From positions 1 to 64,000 of the forward strand of contig CAJXWQ010000004.1 in the NCBI GenBank assembly GCA_913062605.1: a stretch of 64,000 bases of DNA. Direction: 5' to 3'. The notes under the pieces are model-generated. The model was not told where the DNA came from. It did not search any database and saw nothing but the letters and a program-made list of their open reading frames with translations. The DNA comes from an uncultured Cellvibrionales bacterium. Its GTDB lineage: Bacteria; Pseudomonadota; Gammaproteobacteria; Pseudomonadales; Porticoccaceae. How positions within the stretch are numbered: the stretch's first letter is position 1; the number at the start of each line of letters is the position of its first letter. Below, piece after piece: positions 8,007 to 17,758 of the stretch. Made by a program: the position numbers and the translations under genes.

Positions 8007-11000
8007 ATGGTAGACGCTATTAATAACAAGATATCCTCGACGGACAATGCCGAAAGGCCTTTGCGTATTGTAACGGCGGCATCACTCTTTGATGGCCATG
8101 ATGCCGCCATCAATGTGATGCGCCGCCTAATTCAGGCGCAGGGTGTCGAGGTGATTCACCTAGGTCACAACCGCAGTGTGGATGAGGTGGTTCGTGCTGC
8201 TATTCAAGAGGATGCTGATGCCATTGCCGTGAGCTCTTACCAGGGTGGCCACATGGAGTATTTTCGTTATATGTTGCAGCTTCTCAGGGAGAGTGGTGCT
8301 GAACATATCAAAGTGTTTGGTGGCGGTGGTGGCACCATCACGTTGGAAGAAATTACTCAGCTTGAATCCGAAGGTGTGGTGCGAATTTATCACCCTGCCC
8401 ATGGGATAGAGTTGGGTTTGGTGGGAATGATTGAAGACTTGGTTGATCTTGCAGGGCGAGGTCGAGTAAGTACTGGTATGCCAGAACAGCCCGCCATGGA
8501 TGATGAGGTCGATGTTGCACAGATGATCTCTGCAATTGAAAACGGTGCTATCGGCAAGGTAGACCTTTCACGATTGAAAAAAGAATGGCTGTCGTCAGCT
8601 GGAGGCACGCCAGTTGTTGGCATCACTGGTACGGGGGGTGCGGGGAAAAGCAGCCTTGTTGATGAGCTGCTTGACCGGTTTTTACAGCAACAGCCTGAGA
8701 TGCGGATTGCTGTGTTGGCGGTGGATCCAACCCGTCGTCGTACGGGCGGTGCACTGCTAGGCGACCGGATTCGGATGAATAGTCTGGCGTCCAAGAATAT
8801 TTATATGCGCTCCATGGCGACACGCCGGCAGCATTTGGCGACCAGCAAGATGTTGGGCGATGTGACCTTATTTCTGAAGTCACTGGGTTACGACTTGGTG
8901 TTGCTTGAGACGGCGGGTATTGGTCAGAGTGATTCTGAAATTGTCGATTTAGTCGATTTCTCTCTTTATATCATGACCAGTGATTTCGGCGCGGCCAGTC
9001 AGTTGGAAAAGATCGATATGATCGATTATGCCGACATGGTTATTCTCAATAAATATGACAAACGAGGCGCGGTGGATGCACTGCGGGATATACGCAAGCA
9101 GTGGCAGCGAAATCACAACGCCTTTACGGTTTCCCCTGATCAAATTCCGGTCTATCCCACCATTGCCAGCCAGTTTAATGACCCCGGTATCAATAGAGCG
9201 TTTTCGAATTTGTGTCGACTGTTGGTTGAGAAACTGGACTTAGATAATACGTTTGAAAGCTCTGCACCAGAGTCAGAGTCGAGGTTAGAGTCGAGCTCAG
9301 AGTTAGAGGCGGAGCCAAAATCCGTGGCGCTGATACCGGCTAACCGAATTCGCTATCTTGCTGAAATTAGCGAGCAAGGACGAGAGATAAAGGCGCGCAA
9401 TGCTCAACAGGTGGAATTGGCCTCGGTGGCCTATCAGAGCTATCAGGTACTGAAATCACTGGCCGATCAGGCGTTACCAGAGCCTATGATGCTTTATCCC
9501 GACCAGTATTCTAGCCAGTACTCGGATAAGCAGTCGCCTGCTGATCAGCTTGACCCTACCTTGCTGAAATTACGTCAGCGTTATCAAGACGCTATGGCCG
9601 GTTTGAATGCAGACTCCGTCAGCTTATTGAAGTCCTGGCCCGACCGTAAGTCGGGTGTTGAGCAGGCACAATACGCCTATTCCATTCGTGGCAAAGAAGT
9701 CTCTGGTGATAACTATATCGAGACCCTCAGTCATTTAATGGTGCCGAAAGTTGCAGCACCTCAACATAACGAATGGGGCGAACAGTTAGCCTTTTTACTG
9801 GCTGAAAATTTGCCGGGTAGTTACCCCTATACCGGTGGGGTATTCCCTTATCGCCGTGCGGGAGAAGACCCCACCCGGATGTTTGCTGGTGAAGGTACAC
9901 CGGAGCGAACTAATCGTCGGTTCCACTATCTTTCTAATGGGCAGAAGACAGCCCGTTTATCTACTGCCTTTGATTCGGTCACGCTCTACGGCGCTGACCC
10001 GGCTGCTCGCCCGGATATCTGGGGAAAGGTGGGGAATTCCGGCGTTTCTATTGCCACACTGGATGATATGAAAAAGCTCTATTCCGGGTTTGATCTGTGT
10101 TCTCCATCAACGTCGGTGTCCATGACCATTAATGGTCCGGCGCCAATGATTCTCGCGTTCTTTATGAATGCGGCCATTGATCAGCAGGTGGAAAAACACC
10201 TCAAAGAGAGCGGTGAGTGGGACGCGGCACAGCAGAAAATTGATGCCTATTTAGATGGCATATTACCTAAAGGGCAGCCTAGACCCGCGTATGAGGGTGA
10301 GCTTCCCGAAGGGCACCATGGTTTGGGGTTGGCATTGTTAGGTATCACCGGCGACAAATTGGTGGATACCGAGACCTATGCGCGAATCAAAAAGGAAACG
10401 CTCTCCACAGTTCGGGGTACCGTTCAGGCAGATATCCTGAAAGAAGATCAGGCCCAGAATACCTGTATTTTTTCCACCAACTTTGCCATGAAAATGATGG
10501 GCGATGTACAGGAATACTTTATCGCCAATAACGTGCGTAATTACTACAGCGTCTCTGTGAGTGGCTACCATATTGATGAGGCAGGAGCGAACCCCATCTC
10601 TCATCTGGCCTTCACCCTATCGAATGGTCTTACTCTGGTTGAATACTACTTATCTCGTGGTATGAAGGTGGATGATTTTGTCCCCAGCTTCAGCTTCTTC
10701 TTCTCTAATGGTATGGACCCTGAATATGCGGTGGTCGGTAGAGTGGCTCGTCGTATTTGGGCGAGAGCCATGAAGGAGCGTTACGGTGCCAGCCCGCGAA
10801 GTCAGAAGCTCAAATACCATATTCAGACATCGGGCCGCAGCCTGCATGCACAGGAAATGAGCTTTAACGATATCCGCACCACGCTACAGGCGCTGTATGC
10901 CATTTTTGATAACACCAACAGCCTGCATACCAATGCCTACGATGAGGCGATTACGACACCTACAGAAGAGTCGGTACGTCGTGCAGTGGCTATCCAGTTA

Positions 11001-11516
11001 ATTATCAATCGCGAGTTTGGGCTGAATTTTTGTGAGAACCCCTGGCAGGGCTCCTATGTGATTGATCAGCTCACTGACCTTGTGGAAGAGGCTGTCTATG
11101 CTGAATTTGAACGGATTTCAGAGCGTGGCGGGGTGCTGGGAGCCATGGACACCATGTATCAGCGGGGCAAGATTCAGGAAGAAAGCATGTACTACGAACA
11201 TAAAAAACACGACGGTAGTTTACCGTTGGTTGGCGTGAATACATTTCTCCCAAAAGAGGGCGCAGAAGAAACCATTGAGGGTCGGGAGCTAGCCCGTTCT
11301 GATAATGTTGAGAAGCAGCTTCAGGTGGATAATCTTAAAGCATATCGGTCACTTCATAGTGACGGGTCCGCGGCAGCACTTGAGGCGCTGAAGTCAGTGG
11401 CCTTAAACCGGGAGAATATTTTTGAAAGCCTGATGGATGCGGCCAAAACTAACTCACTAGGCCAGATGAGTTCTGCACTGTATAACATTGGTGGTTTGTA
11501 CCGTAGAAACATGTAG
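8007..11516 (+). CDS. icmF: Fused isobutyryl-CoA mutase (B12-binding, G-protein chaperone and mutase in one chain)
   Basis: Adenosylcobalamin-dependent interconversion of isobutyryl-CoA and n-butyryl-CoA, with a built-in MeaB-type GTPase. Order: B12-binding domain (about residues 15-150, [25 protein letters not shown]), G-domain (about 190-420, [10 protein letters not shown]-loop, [27 protein letters not shown]), then mutase TIM barrel (about 560-1165, [38 protein letters not shown]). The single-chain order and the FAGEG...RRFH signature separate it from methylmalonyl-CoA mutase. The frame opens at GTG 8001, but AGAGGA at 7993-7998 suits ATG 8007 (1169 residues). It is longer than the roughly 1,090 typical because of an acidic Ser/Glu-rich and Tyr/Ser/Gln-rich linker near residues 418-530. 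Monocistronic. Confidence 0.93.
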   Translation: MVDAINNKISSTDNAERPLRIVTAASLFDGHDAAINVMRRLIQAQGVEVIHLGHNRSVDEVVRAAIQEDADAIAVSSYQGGHMEYFRYMLQLLRESGAEHIKVFGGGGGTITLEEITQLESEGVVRIYHPAHGIELGLVGMIEDLVDLAGRGRVSTGMPEQPAMDDEVDVAQMISAIENGAIGKVDLSRLKKEWLSSAGGTPVVGITGTGGAGKSSLVDELLDRFLQQQPEMRIAVLAVDPTRRRTGGALLGDRIRMNSLASKNIYMRSMATRRQHLATSKMLGDVTLFLKSLGYDLVLLETAGIGQSDSEIVDLVDFSLYIMTSDFGAASQLEKIDMIDYADMVILNKYDKRGAVDALRDIRKQWQRNHNAFTVSPDQIPVYPTIASQFNDPGINRAFSNLCRLLVEKLDLDNTFESSAPESESRLESSSELEAEPKSVALIPANRIRYLAEISEQGREIKARNAQQVELASVAYQSYQVLKSLADQALPEPMMLYPDQYSSQYSDKQSPADQLDPTLLKLRQRYQDAMAGLNADSVSLLKSWPDRKSGVEQAQYAYSIRGKEVSGDNYIETLSHLMVPKVAAPQHNEWGEQLAFLLAENLPGSYPYTGGVFPYRRAGEDPTRMFAGEGTPERTNRRFHYLSNGQKTARLSTAFDSVTLYGADPAARPDIWGKVGNSGVSIATLDDMKKLYSGFDLCSPSTSVSMTINGPAPMILAFFMNAAIDQQVEKHLKESGEWDAAQQKIDAYLDGILPKGQPRPAYEGELPEGHHGLGLALLGITGDKLVDTETYARIKKETLSTVRGTVQADILKEDQAQNTCIFSTNFAMKMMGDVQEYFIANNVRNYYSVSVSGYHIDEAGANPISHLAFTLSNGLTLVEYYLSRGMKVDDFVPSFSFFFSNGMDPEYAVVGRVARRIWARAMKERYGASPRSQKLKYHIQTSGRSLHAQEMSFNDIRTTLQALYAIFDNTNSLHTNAYDEAITTPTEESVRRAVAIQLIINREFGLNFCENPWQGSYVIDQLTDLVEEAVYAEFERISERGGVLGAMDTMYQRGKIQEESMYYEHKKHDGSLPLVGVNTFLPKEGAEETIEGRELARSDNVEKQLQVDNLKAYRSLHSDGSAAALEALKSVALNRENIFESLMDAAKTNSLGQMSSALYNIGGLYRRNM

Positions 11517-11635
11517 TCCTTTCTTCGGAAAAATCCATGCTTAGTGACGAATCCTTGCTGCAATAGCGTGGGATTCTTCGGTGGTTTTGTGTACAATTCG
11601 CGCTCTTTTTTACACCAACTACCAGTGTGAGCCTC

Positions 11636-12895
11636 ATGTTTGATAAAGACCAAACCATTGCCAGTTTTGACCCAGAAGTATGGGCTGCCATCCAGAACGA
11701 AGAGCAGCGTCAGGAGCAGCACATCGAGCTGATTGCTTCTGAAAACTATACCAGCCCAGCGGTGATGACCGCTCAGGGTACCAAACTCACCAACAAATAC
11801 GCAGAGGGCTATCCTCACAAGCGTTACTACGGTGGTTGCGAGTTTGTTGATCAGACCGAAGAGCTGGCGATTGAGCGGGTTAAGGCATTGTTTGGTGCCG
11901 GCTATGCAAACGTACAGCCGCATTCTGGTTCGCAAGCTAACAGTGCGGTGTATCAGGCACTTTGTTTGCCAGGCGATACAGTGTTGGGTATGAGTCTGGA
12001 TGCAGGCGGTCACTTGACTCACGGTGCTAAGCCAAGCTTCTCCGGAAAAATGTATAACGCGGTGCAGTATGGGCTGAACCCTGAAACCGGTTTAGTGGAT
12101 TACGATCAAATCGATGCATTGGCGGTTGAGCATCAACCTAAAATGATTATTGCCGGTTTCTCCGCCTATTCTGGTGTGCTGGATTGGGCACGTTTTCGTG
12201 AGATTGCCGATAAGGTCGGTGCTTATCTGATGGTCGATATGGCCCACGTGGCGGGTTTGATTGCTGCGGGTGTCTACCCGAATCCAACACCTTTTGCCGA
12301 TGTAGTCACATCGACTACCCATAAAACGCTACGTGGTCCTCGTGGTGGCATTATTCTCACTAACAGTGAAGAGCTGGCCAAGAAAATCAATTCAGCGGTA
12401 TTCCCCGGTGGTCAAGGCGGTCCTTTGTGTCACGTGATTGCAGCCAAGGCGGTATCGTTTAAAGAAGCCATGACTGATGAGTTCAAAACGTATCAGCAGC
12501 AAGTGGTGAAGAATGCGAAAGCGATGGCCGCTACATTTATGGAGCGCGGCATCAAGATAGTGTCCAAGGGTACTGAAAACCATTTGATGCTGGTTGATTT
12601 GATTGGTAAGGAATACACCGGTAAGGATGCAGATGCAGCCTTGGGTGAAGCCTTTATTACAGTGAATAAGAATGCGGTTCCCAATGATCCACGTTCACCC
12701 TTTATTACATCAGGTCTTCGTATCGGTACACCGGCAATCACTACTCGTGGTTTTGCTGAAGCTGAATCGATTGACCTTGCAAACTGGATTTGTGATGTGC
12801 TGGATAGCCTTGAAAATGGCTCATCAGAACAGGTGATTCCAGCAGTGAAGGCTAAGGTGCTGGATGTCTGTGGCCGATTCCCTGTTTATGGGTAA
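11636..12895 (+). CDS. glyA: Serine hydroxymethyltransferase
   Basis: PLP enzyme converting serine and tetrahydrofolate to glycine and 5,10-methylene-tetrahydrofolate; the main one-carbon source. The 419-residue product from ATG 11636 has [15 protein letters not shown], the [15 protein letters not shown] substrate region, [19 protein letters not shown] and the PLP-lysine motif [13 protein letters not shown]. The frame also opens at GTG 11627, but the conserved N-terminus ([16 protein letters not shown]) begins at 11636. It is followed by its own terminator, and nrdR is transcribed from a separate promoter region. Confidence 0.97.
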   Translation: MFDKDQTIASFDPEVWAAIQNEEQRQEQHIELIASENYTSPAVMTAQGTKLTNKYAEGYPHKRYYGGCEFVDQTEELAIERVKALFGAGYANVQPHSGSQANSAVYQALCLPGDTVLGMSLDAGGHLTHGAKPSFSGKMYNAVQYGLNPETGLVDYDQIDALAVEHQPKMIIAGFSAYSGVLDWARFREIADKVGAYLMVDMAHVAGLIAAGVYPNPTPFADVVTSTTHKTLRGPRGGIILTNSEELAKKINSAVFPGGQGGPLCHVIAAKAVSFKEAMTDEFKTYQQQVVKNAKAMAATFMERGIKIVSKGTENHLMLVDLIGKEYTGKDADAALGEAFITVNKNAVPNDPRSPFITSGLRIGTPAITTRGFAEAESIDLANWICDVLDSLENGSSEQVIPAVKAKVLDVCGRFPVYG

Positions 12896-12922
12896 CAGGC
12901 GTTAGCCTCATTCGTTTTCAAG

Positions 12923-12947
12923 CCCCGCGTATGCGGGGTTTTTATTT
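12923..12947 (+). terminator. Intrinsic terminator of glyA
   Basis: Six-base-pair GC stem CCCCGC / GCGGGG with GTAT loop followed by TTTTTATTT, 27 nt past the glyA stop. Confidence 0.88.
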
Positions 12948-13137
12948 GGTGCCGGTATTTGAGTGCTTGTATTTGGGCGTCTAGAAAACCAGAGTGTTGT
13001 TAAGGGCTTCATTGTGAGTCCGTATGACTAACCCTCCGAATTGATGTGAGTTCCCTGTAGTGAGGCCGGTTAGCGGGCAAAATGTGGTGCCAGATGTGGT
13101 ACTATGCGGCCCTATTTAATCTAATGAAGTTGTCGCT

Positions 13138-13611
13138 ATGTATTGTCCCTTCTGCAGTGCAGAGGATACCAAGGTAATCGATTCCCGGTTGGTGGCGGAA
13201 GGCGGCCAAGTGCGTCGTCGTCGTGAGTGTCTTTCCTGTCAGGAGCGATTTACCACCTACGAGCTGGCTGAGCTGCTAATGCCTCGAGTGATCAAAAGCG
13301 ATGATAATCGTGAGCCTTTTGATGAAGGTAAGCTCAGGTCAGGCCTATTGAGGGCACTGGAAAAACGTCCTGTGGGTATGGAGCAGATAGAAGAGGCCAT
13401 CTCCCATATTAAGCATGATTTGCGTGCTACCGGTGAGCGGGAAGTCAGTTCTCGGATGATTGGTGAGCAGGTCATGGGGCAATTGCGGGGGTTGGACGAA
13501 GTGGCTTATGTGCGCTTTGCTTCCGTGTATCGCAGCTTTCAGGATCTTAGTGAATTCCGGGCTGAATTGGATCGCCTGGAACAAAACCTTCCGGAACAGG
13601 AAAAGGGCTAA
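13138..13611 (+). CDS. nrdR: Transcriptional repressor NrdR
   Basis: Zinc-ribbon/ATP-cone repressor of ribonucleotide reductase genes that senses dATP/ATP. The 157-residue sequence begins [18 protein letters not shown] with the two CxxC pairs of the zinc ribbon (Cys3/Cys6 and Cys31/Cys34, in [15 protein letters not shown]) and continues with the ATP-cone (residues about 49-139, [20 protein letters not shown]). It is the first gene of a forward cluster running into riboflavin genes; ribD starts 5 nt after its stop, an arrangement common in gammaproteobacteria. Confidence 0.97.
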   Translation: MYCPFCSAEDTKVIDSRLVAEGGQVRRRRECLSCQERFTTYELAELLMPRVIKSDDNREPFDEGKLRSGLLRALEKRPVGMEQIEEAISHIKHDLRATGEREVSSRMIGEQVMGQLRGLDEVAYVRFASVYRSFQDLSEFRAELDRLEQNLPEQEKG

Positions 13612-13616
13612 CGCCA

Positions 13617-14729
13617 ATGGCAGAGACTGATTGCCTGGGCAGTCGCGATCTTGTCATGATGGCTCGAGCCATGAAGCTGGCAGCCCGCGGGCAATACACC
13701 TGTATGCCGAACCCCGCTGTGGGTTGTGTGATTGCTCGAAATGACTTGGTCGTGGGCGAAGGTTGGCACCAGCGTTCGGGTGAAGCTCATGCTGAAGTGA
13801 ACGCTCTACAAGATGCCGGTGAGTTGGCCCGGGGCGCAACGGTTTATGTCACATTGGAACCCTGTAGTCATTTTGGACGAACCCCCCCTTGCGCGGATGC
13901 GTTGATTGAAGCGGGAGTGGCCAGAGTGGTCTACGGGATGCCTGACCCCAACCCCAAGGTTGCGGGTGGTGGTTTGGAGAAGCTTCGTCAGGCGGGCATT
14001 GCAGTAGAAGGTCCGGTGCTTGAGGTTGAAGCACAGCAGCTCAATTGTGGCTTTATCAAGCGTCAGCAACAGGGGTTACCCTGGGTCACTGTGAAGTTGG
14101 CGATGAGCCTTGATGGTCGCACGGCAATGGGCAGCGGTGAAAGCCAGTGGATTACGGGTTCTGCTGCTCGCCAGGATGTTCAGCGACTTCGGGCTAAGAG
14201 TTGTGCCATTGTGACTGGGATCGGCACGGTATTGCATGATGACCCATCACTTACCGTTCGAGCTGATGAGCTTGAATTGGATAACATTGCTGCACGGCAA
14301 CCATTGCGGGTGGTGGTCGACAGTCAGTTGAAAATGCCCATTGATGCGAAAATACTGTCAGCTGAGGGGCAAACATTGGTTGTTTCAGCCTGTGGTGACT
14401 CGCTCCCTATGCTTATAGCGGACGTCGAGGTTATTTGTCTGGCGGGCGGTGATGGTCAGGTTGACCTGCCTGCATTGCTGAAGGTGTTGGCAGAAAAAGA
14501 ATGTAACCGGGTGCTCGTTGAGGCTGGGGCAGAACTGGCTGGTGCTTTTTTACAGGCTGGGCTGGTGGATGAATTTGTTATTTATATGGCGCCCAAGCTG
14601 CTCGGTAGCTCCGCACGACCACTGTTGACGTTGCCGCTTGATTCGATGGGTCAGCAGGTCGCATTGGATATTACCGATATGCGGCAAGTGGGTGATGATA
14701 TTCGAATAACGGCTAGACCTGCTGGCTAA
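13617..14729 (+). CDS. ribD: Bifunctional diaminohydroxyphosphoribosylaminopyrimidine deaminase / reductase
   Basis: Second and third steps of riboflavin synthesis from GTP. The N-terminal cytidine-deaminase-like domain (residues 1-145) has the zinc site GEAHAEVNAL and PCSHFGRTPPCADALI; the C-terminal dihydrofolate-reductase-like domain (about 150-368) has VTVKLAMSLDGRTAMGSGES, VTGIGTVLHDDPSLTVR and the VLVEAGAELAGAFL strand. The length of 370 is normal. It starts 5 nt after nrdR. ribE follows after a 122-nt spacer containing a short tandem repeat. Confidence 0.97.
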   Translation: MAETDCLGSRDLVMMARAMKLAARGQYTCMPNPAVGCVIARNDLVVGEGWHQRSGEAHAEVNALQDAGELARGATVYVTLEPCSHFGRTPPCADALIEAGVARVVYGMPDPNPKVAGGGLEKLRQAGIAVEGPVLEVEAQQLNCGFIKRQQQGLPWVTVKLAMSLDGRTAMGSGESQWITGSAARQDVQRLRAKSCAIVTGIGTVLHDDPSLTVRADELELDNIAARQPLRVVVDSQLKMPIDAKILSAEGQTLVVSACGDSLPMLIADVEVICLAGGDGQVDLPALLKVLAEKECNRVLVEAGAELAGAFLQAGLVDEFVIYMAPKLLGSSARPLLTLPLDSMGQQVALDITDMRQVGDDIRITARPAG

Positions 14730-14745
14730 CAGGGTCACTGACTCA

Positions 14746-14778
14746 CAGCCACATAGAGAACCGCAGCCACATAGAGAA
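14746..14778 (+). repeat. Two tandem copies of a 15-nt unit between ribD and ribE
   Basis: The unit CAGCCACATAGAGAA occurs at 14746-14760 and again at 14764-14778, an 18-nt period. It is outside any coding frame and is probably a local duplication. Confidence 0.8.
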
Positions 14779-14851
14779 TAAATGGCATTACCAGGAAGCC
14801 TGTGGTGATGTTTAGTACTTTGAATATTAGTGATTTGAATCAGAGATTGTT

Positions 14852-15460
14852 ATGTTTACCGGCATTATTGAAGCAATAGGTGAAGTGGTGGTTTGTGAGC
14901 CCCGTGGTGGCGATGTGCGCCTGAGGGTAAAAAGCAGTGACCTTGACTTTAGTGAGGTTCAGCTTGGGGATAGTATCGCCACCAACGGTGTTTGCTTAAC
15001 GGTGGTAGATTTACCCGGTGATGGCTATGTGGCGGATGTTTCAGCAGAATCTCTGGCGATGACCTCAATTAGTGATTGGTCCGCGGGTACCTTGGTGAAT
15101 CTGGAGCGTGCGTTGACACCAAAGACTAGACTGGGTGGGCACATGGTTTCAGGTCATGTGGATGATGTGGGTGAGGTGGTCAGTCGGCATCCTGATGCTC
15201 GCTCAGAGCAGTTCCGTATCCGTGCACCCAAGGCCTTAGCCAAATACATCGCCCATAAGGGCTCGATTACGGTGGATGGCACCAGCCTTACCGTAAATAA
15301 GGTCGAAGGTGCGGAGTTTGAGTTAAATATTGTTCCACATACCCTTGAGAAAACAGTGATTGGTTCCTACCAACTGGGAACACGTGTAAACCTAGAGGTA
15401 GATGTTATTGCCCGCTATCTGGAACGCTTGCTGCTGGGTGATAAGGCTGCCGAAGTTTAG
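14852..15460 (+). CDS. ribE: Riboflavin synthase alpha chain
   Basis: Dismutates two 6,7-dimethyl-8-ribityllumazine molecules to riboflavin in the last step. The 202-residue protein shows two lumazine-binding repeats: MFTGIIEAIGEV ... SIATNGVCLTVVDL in the first half and LGGHMVSGHVDDVGEV ... GSITVDGTSLTVNKV in the second. It lies between ribD and ribB in a cluster all on the plus strand. The same gene is called ribC in E. coli nomenclature. Confidence 0.97.
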   Translation: MFTGIIEAIGEVVVCEPRGGDVRLRVKSSDLDFSEVQLGDSIATNGVCLTVVDLPGDGYVADVSAESLAMTSISDWSAGTLVNLERALTPKTRLGGHMVSGHVDDVGEVVSRHPDARSEQFRIRAPKALAKYIAHKGSITVDGTSLTVNKVEGAEFELNIVPHTLEKTVIGSYQLGTRVNLEVDVIARYLERLLLGDKAAEV

Positions 15461-15521
15461 GGGCAGGGTTTTAGGTGCAAGGTTTAGGTACAGAATTAGA
15501 GAACGTAATTAGAGAAAAAGC

Positions 15522-16634
15522 ATGGCTCTTAATAGCTTGGAAGAACTGGTAGAAGATATTCGCCAGGGAAAAATGGTCATCCTGATGGATGATGAAGATC
15601 GCGAAAATGAAGGCGATCTGTTGATGGCTGCAACGATGGTTCGCCCTGAAGATATTAACTTTATGGCGACTCATGGGCGGGGACTTATCTGTCTGACGTT
15701 GTCTGAAGCACGTTGTCGTCAGTTGAACTTGCCATTGATGGTAGATGCCAACAACGCCAGTCACGGCACTAACTTCACACTGTCTATTGAGGCGGCTGAA
15801 GGCGTGACTACGGGGATTTCTGCCGCCGATCGCTCCCGCACCGTTCAGGCAGCAGTGGCCAGTAATGCACGTCCCAAGGATATTGTGCAGCCAGGACATA
15901 TCTTTCCACTACAAGCCGAGCCAGGCGGTGTGTTGAGCCGAGCTGGGCACACAGAGGCTGGCTGTGATTTAGCCCGGATTGCAGGGTTTGAACCTGCGGC
16001 GGTGATTGTCGAGATTATGAATGATGATGGCACCATGGCCCGTCGTTCTGACCTTGAGGCTTTTGCGGAAAAGCATGACCTTAAAATCGGCACTATTGCA
16101 GATTTGATTCACTATCGATTGGTGACAGAAAAAACCATCAGCTGTATTAATGAGCGAGAGATCAATACTCAATATGGTCAGTTTATACTGAAAACTTATC
16201 TAGATAGTGCGCGTAATGAAAAACATTTTGCCCTGGTAATGGGGGATGTATCCGGAGGTGAACCACCGCTGGTTCGAGTGCATATCAATAAGTCATCCCG
16301 AGACCTTTTTGGACTGGAACCTTCGGAGGGTTTTAAAAGTTGGAGTTTGTCGCGTTCCATGGAGAAAGTGGCAGAAGAGGGTCGGGGTGTAGTGGTATTC
16401 CTTTATTACCCCGAAACTGCCGATGATATTGATGACAGCATTGATCAGGCATTAAACCCGGTGCCAGCCAAGTCTCAGCAGGCGGGTGATGTGGTGTATC
16501 AGCAGGTAGGCACCGGGTCTCAGATTCTGATGGACCTCGGGGTTCACAAAATGCGATTGTTGAGTGCGCCCTTTAAGTTTACCGGCATTTCCGGGTTTGA
16601 CCTGGAAGTGGTCGAATATATTGGCTGTGACTAG
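15522..16634 (+). CDS. ribB: 3,4-dihydroxy-2-butanone 4-phosphate synthase with a degenerate GTP cyclohydrolase II-like C-terminus
   Basis: The N-terminal domain (residues about 4-200) makes the four-carbon unit of riboflavin and has the acidic metal site DDEDRENEGDL, THGRGLICLTL and NNASHGTNFTLSIEAA. The C-terminal domain (about 205-368) aligns with GTP cyclohydrolase II but lacks the three zinc cysteines of the C-x10-C-x-C motif: the corresponding segment reads VRVHINKSSRDLFGLEPS. The GQGR-type loop is also absent (EEGRGVVVFLYYPE). So this half should be catalytically dead, matching the RibBX type. A complete RibA at 20129 supplies the activity. Length 370; about 60 nt after ribE. Confidence 0.93.
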   Translation: MALNSLEELVEDIRQGKMVILMDDEDRENEGDLLMAATMVRPEDINFMATHGRGLICLTLSEARCRQLNLPLMVDANNASHGTNFTLSIEAAEGVTTGISAADRSRTVQAAVASNARPKDIVQPGHIFPLQAEPGGVLSRAGHTEAGCDLARIAGFEPAAVIVEIMNDDGTMARRSDLEAFAEKHDLKIGTIADLIHYRLVTEKTISCINEREINTQYGQFILKTYLDSARNEKHFALVMGDVSGGEPPLVRVHINKSSRDLFGLEPSEGFKSWSLSRSMEKVAEEGRGVVVFLYYPETADDIDDSIDQALNPVPAKSQQAGDVVYQQVGTGSQILMDLGVHKMRLLSAPFKFTGISGFDLEVVEYIGCD

Positions 16635-16669
16635 TCGTTATGAGCAGCCGTTATGAAAAGTCGTTGTGA
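16635..16669 (+). repeat. Three degenerate copies of YCGTTRTGA after ribB
   Basis: TCGTTATGA at 16635-16643, CCGTTATGA at 16649-16657 and TCGTTGTGA at 16661-16669 follow directly after the ribB stop codon. They could be a small local expansion; no function is evident. Confidence 0.6.
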
Positions 16670-16742
16670 ATAGTAGCTGCAAGTAGCCACTGTAAGCCGT
16701 GTTATTGACAGCTATAGATAATCAGTATTTTGGAAGAGATGA

Positions 16743-17228
16743 ATGAGTGAATACAGGCCTGATGAGGGCAGCTTTAATGTAGGTGGTGCGCGGATTGCTA
16801 TAGTGGTGGCGCGTTGGAATGGCAATATTACAGAGAACCTGTTGAACGGTGCGCAGCACGCATTGGTTCGCCATGGTATTACTGAGTCAGATATTGATTT
16901 ATTGCGTGTGCCCGGTGCTTTTGAATTGCCTCTAGCGTGTCAAAAGGTGGCAAAGAGCGGGACTTATGATGCAATTATTGCCCTCGGTTGTGTGATTCGT
17001 GGAGGCACACCACACTTTGACTATGTTTGCAGTGAGACCACACGTGGGATTGGTGAGGTTGCGTTGAACGAAAACCTGCCCGTAGCTTTTGGGTTGCTGA
17101 CCACGGACAACCTGGAGCAGGCTGAAGATCGCTCTGGGGACATATCTGAAAATAAAAACCATGAAAATAAAGGGGAAGAGGCCGCGCTGACTGCGTTGGA
17201 AATGATCTCCCTGTTTCGTCAGTTGTAG
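16743..17228 (+). CDS. ribH: 6,7-dimethyl-8-ribityllumazine synthase
   Basis: Condenses the pyrimidine and the four-carbon phosphate to lumazine, the substrate of RibE. The 161 residues contain VVARWNGNITENLLNGA, the VPGAFELPLAC loop and the active-site GCVIRGGTPHFDYV with the catalytic His. GGAAGAG at 16732-16738 precedes the ATG. It is followed after 10 nt by nusB, the usual ribH-nusB pair. Confidence 0.98.
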   Translation: MSEYRPDEGSFNVGGARIAIVVARWNGNITENLLNGAQHALVRHGITESDIDLLRVPGAFELPLACQKVAKSGTYDAIIALGCVIRGGTPHFDYVCSETTRGIGEVALNENLPVAFGLLTTDNLEQAEDRSGDISENKNHENKGEEAALTALEMISLFRQL

Positions 17229-17238
17229 GAGAGAGCAT

Positions 17239-17682
17239 ATGGTATTACCTTCAACTCGAAAAAAAGCACGGCAGTTATTGGTGCAGGCGCTGTATCAGTG
17301 GCAGATTTCTGGGTCAGACATCGGCAGTATTGAGGCAGAATTTTTTACCGATAACAACATGAGCAAAGTGGATACTGACTTTTTTCGGGAGTTGTTACAT
17401 GGTATTCCGAGTAAGCTAGATGAGATTGATGGGGCCTATGAGCCACACCTCGATCGCAAGTCAGGCGATCTTGACCCTATTTCGAGAGCGCTGCTGCGGA
17501 TGGGAACCTACGAGCTAAGTTTTCGTATTGATGTGCCTTACAAAGTAGTGATCAATGAGGCGGTGAATCTGGCGAAAAAGTTTGGCCCGACGGATGCCTA
17601 CAAGTACATCAACAGTATTCTCGATAAGGTGGCAATGGCTACAAGGGCTGTTGAGATAAAGGCAGGTAGAAAGAGCCGCTAG
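17239..17682 (+). CDS. nusB: Transcription antitermination factor NusB
   Basis: RNA-binding factor that with NusE (S10) loads on boxA of rRNA leaders. The 147-residue all-helical protein has the typical KKARQLLVQALYQWQISG start, the RALLRMGTYELSFRIDVPYK segment and the VINEAVNLAKKFGPTDAYKY signature. It follows ribH by 10 nt and precedes thiL by 76 nt, as in many gammaproteobacteria. Confidence 0.97.
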   Translation: MVLPSTRKKARQLLVQALYQWQISGSDIGSIEAEFFTDNNMSKVDTDFFRELLHGIPSKLDEIDGAYEPHLDRKSGDLDPISRALLRMGTYELSFRIDVPYKVVINEAVNLAKKFGPTDAYKYINSILDKVAMATRAVEIKAGRKSR

Positions 17683-17758
17683 CGGTGCGACACCGGCATG
17701 CATCCTGAGGCTTTTGCGCAATGGTTTGGTTTTCGTGCCCTGATTAGGGGCGGATACA

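Noticed and set aside
11354-12022. 222-codon minus-strand frame across the end of icmF and start of glyA
   Set aside because: It spans two strongly supported genes on the other strand and shows no domain.
14730-15530. FMN riboswitch for the riboflavin genes
   Set aside because: No conserved RFN core sequence or multi-helix pattern is visible before ribE, ribB or ribA.
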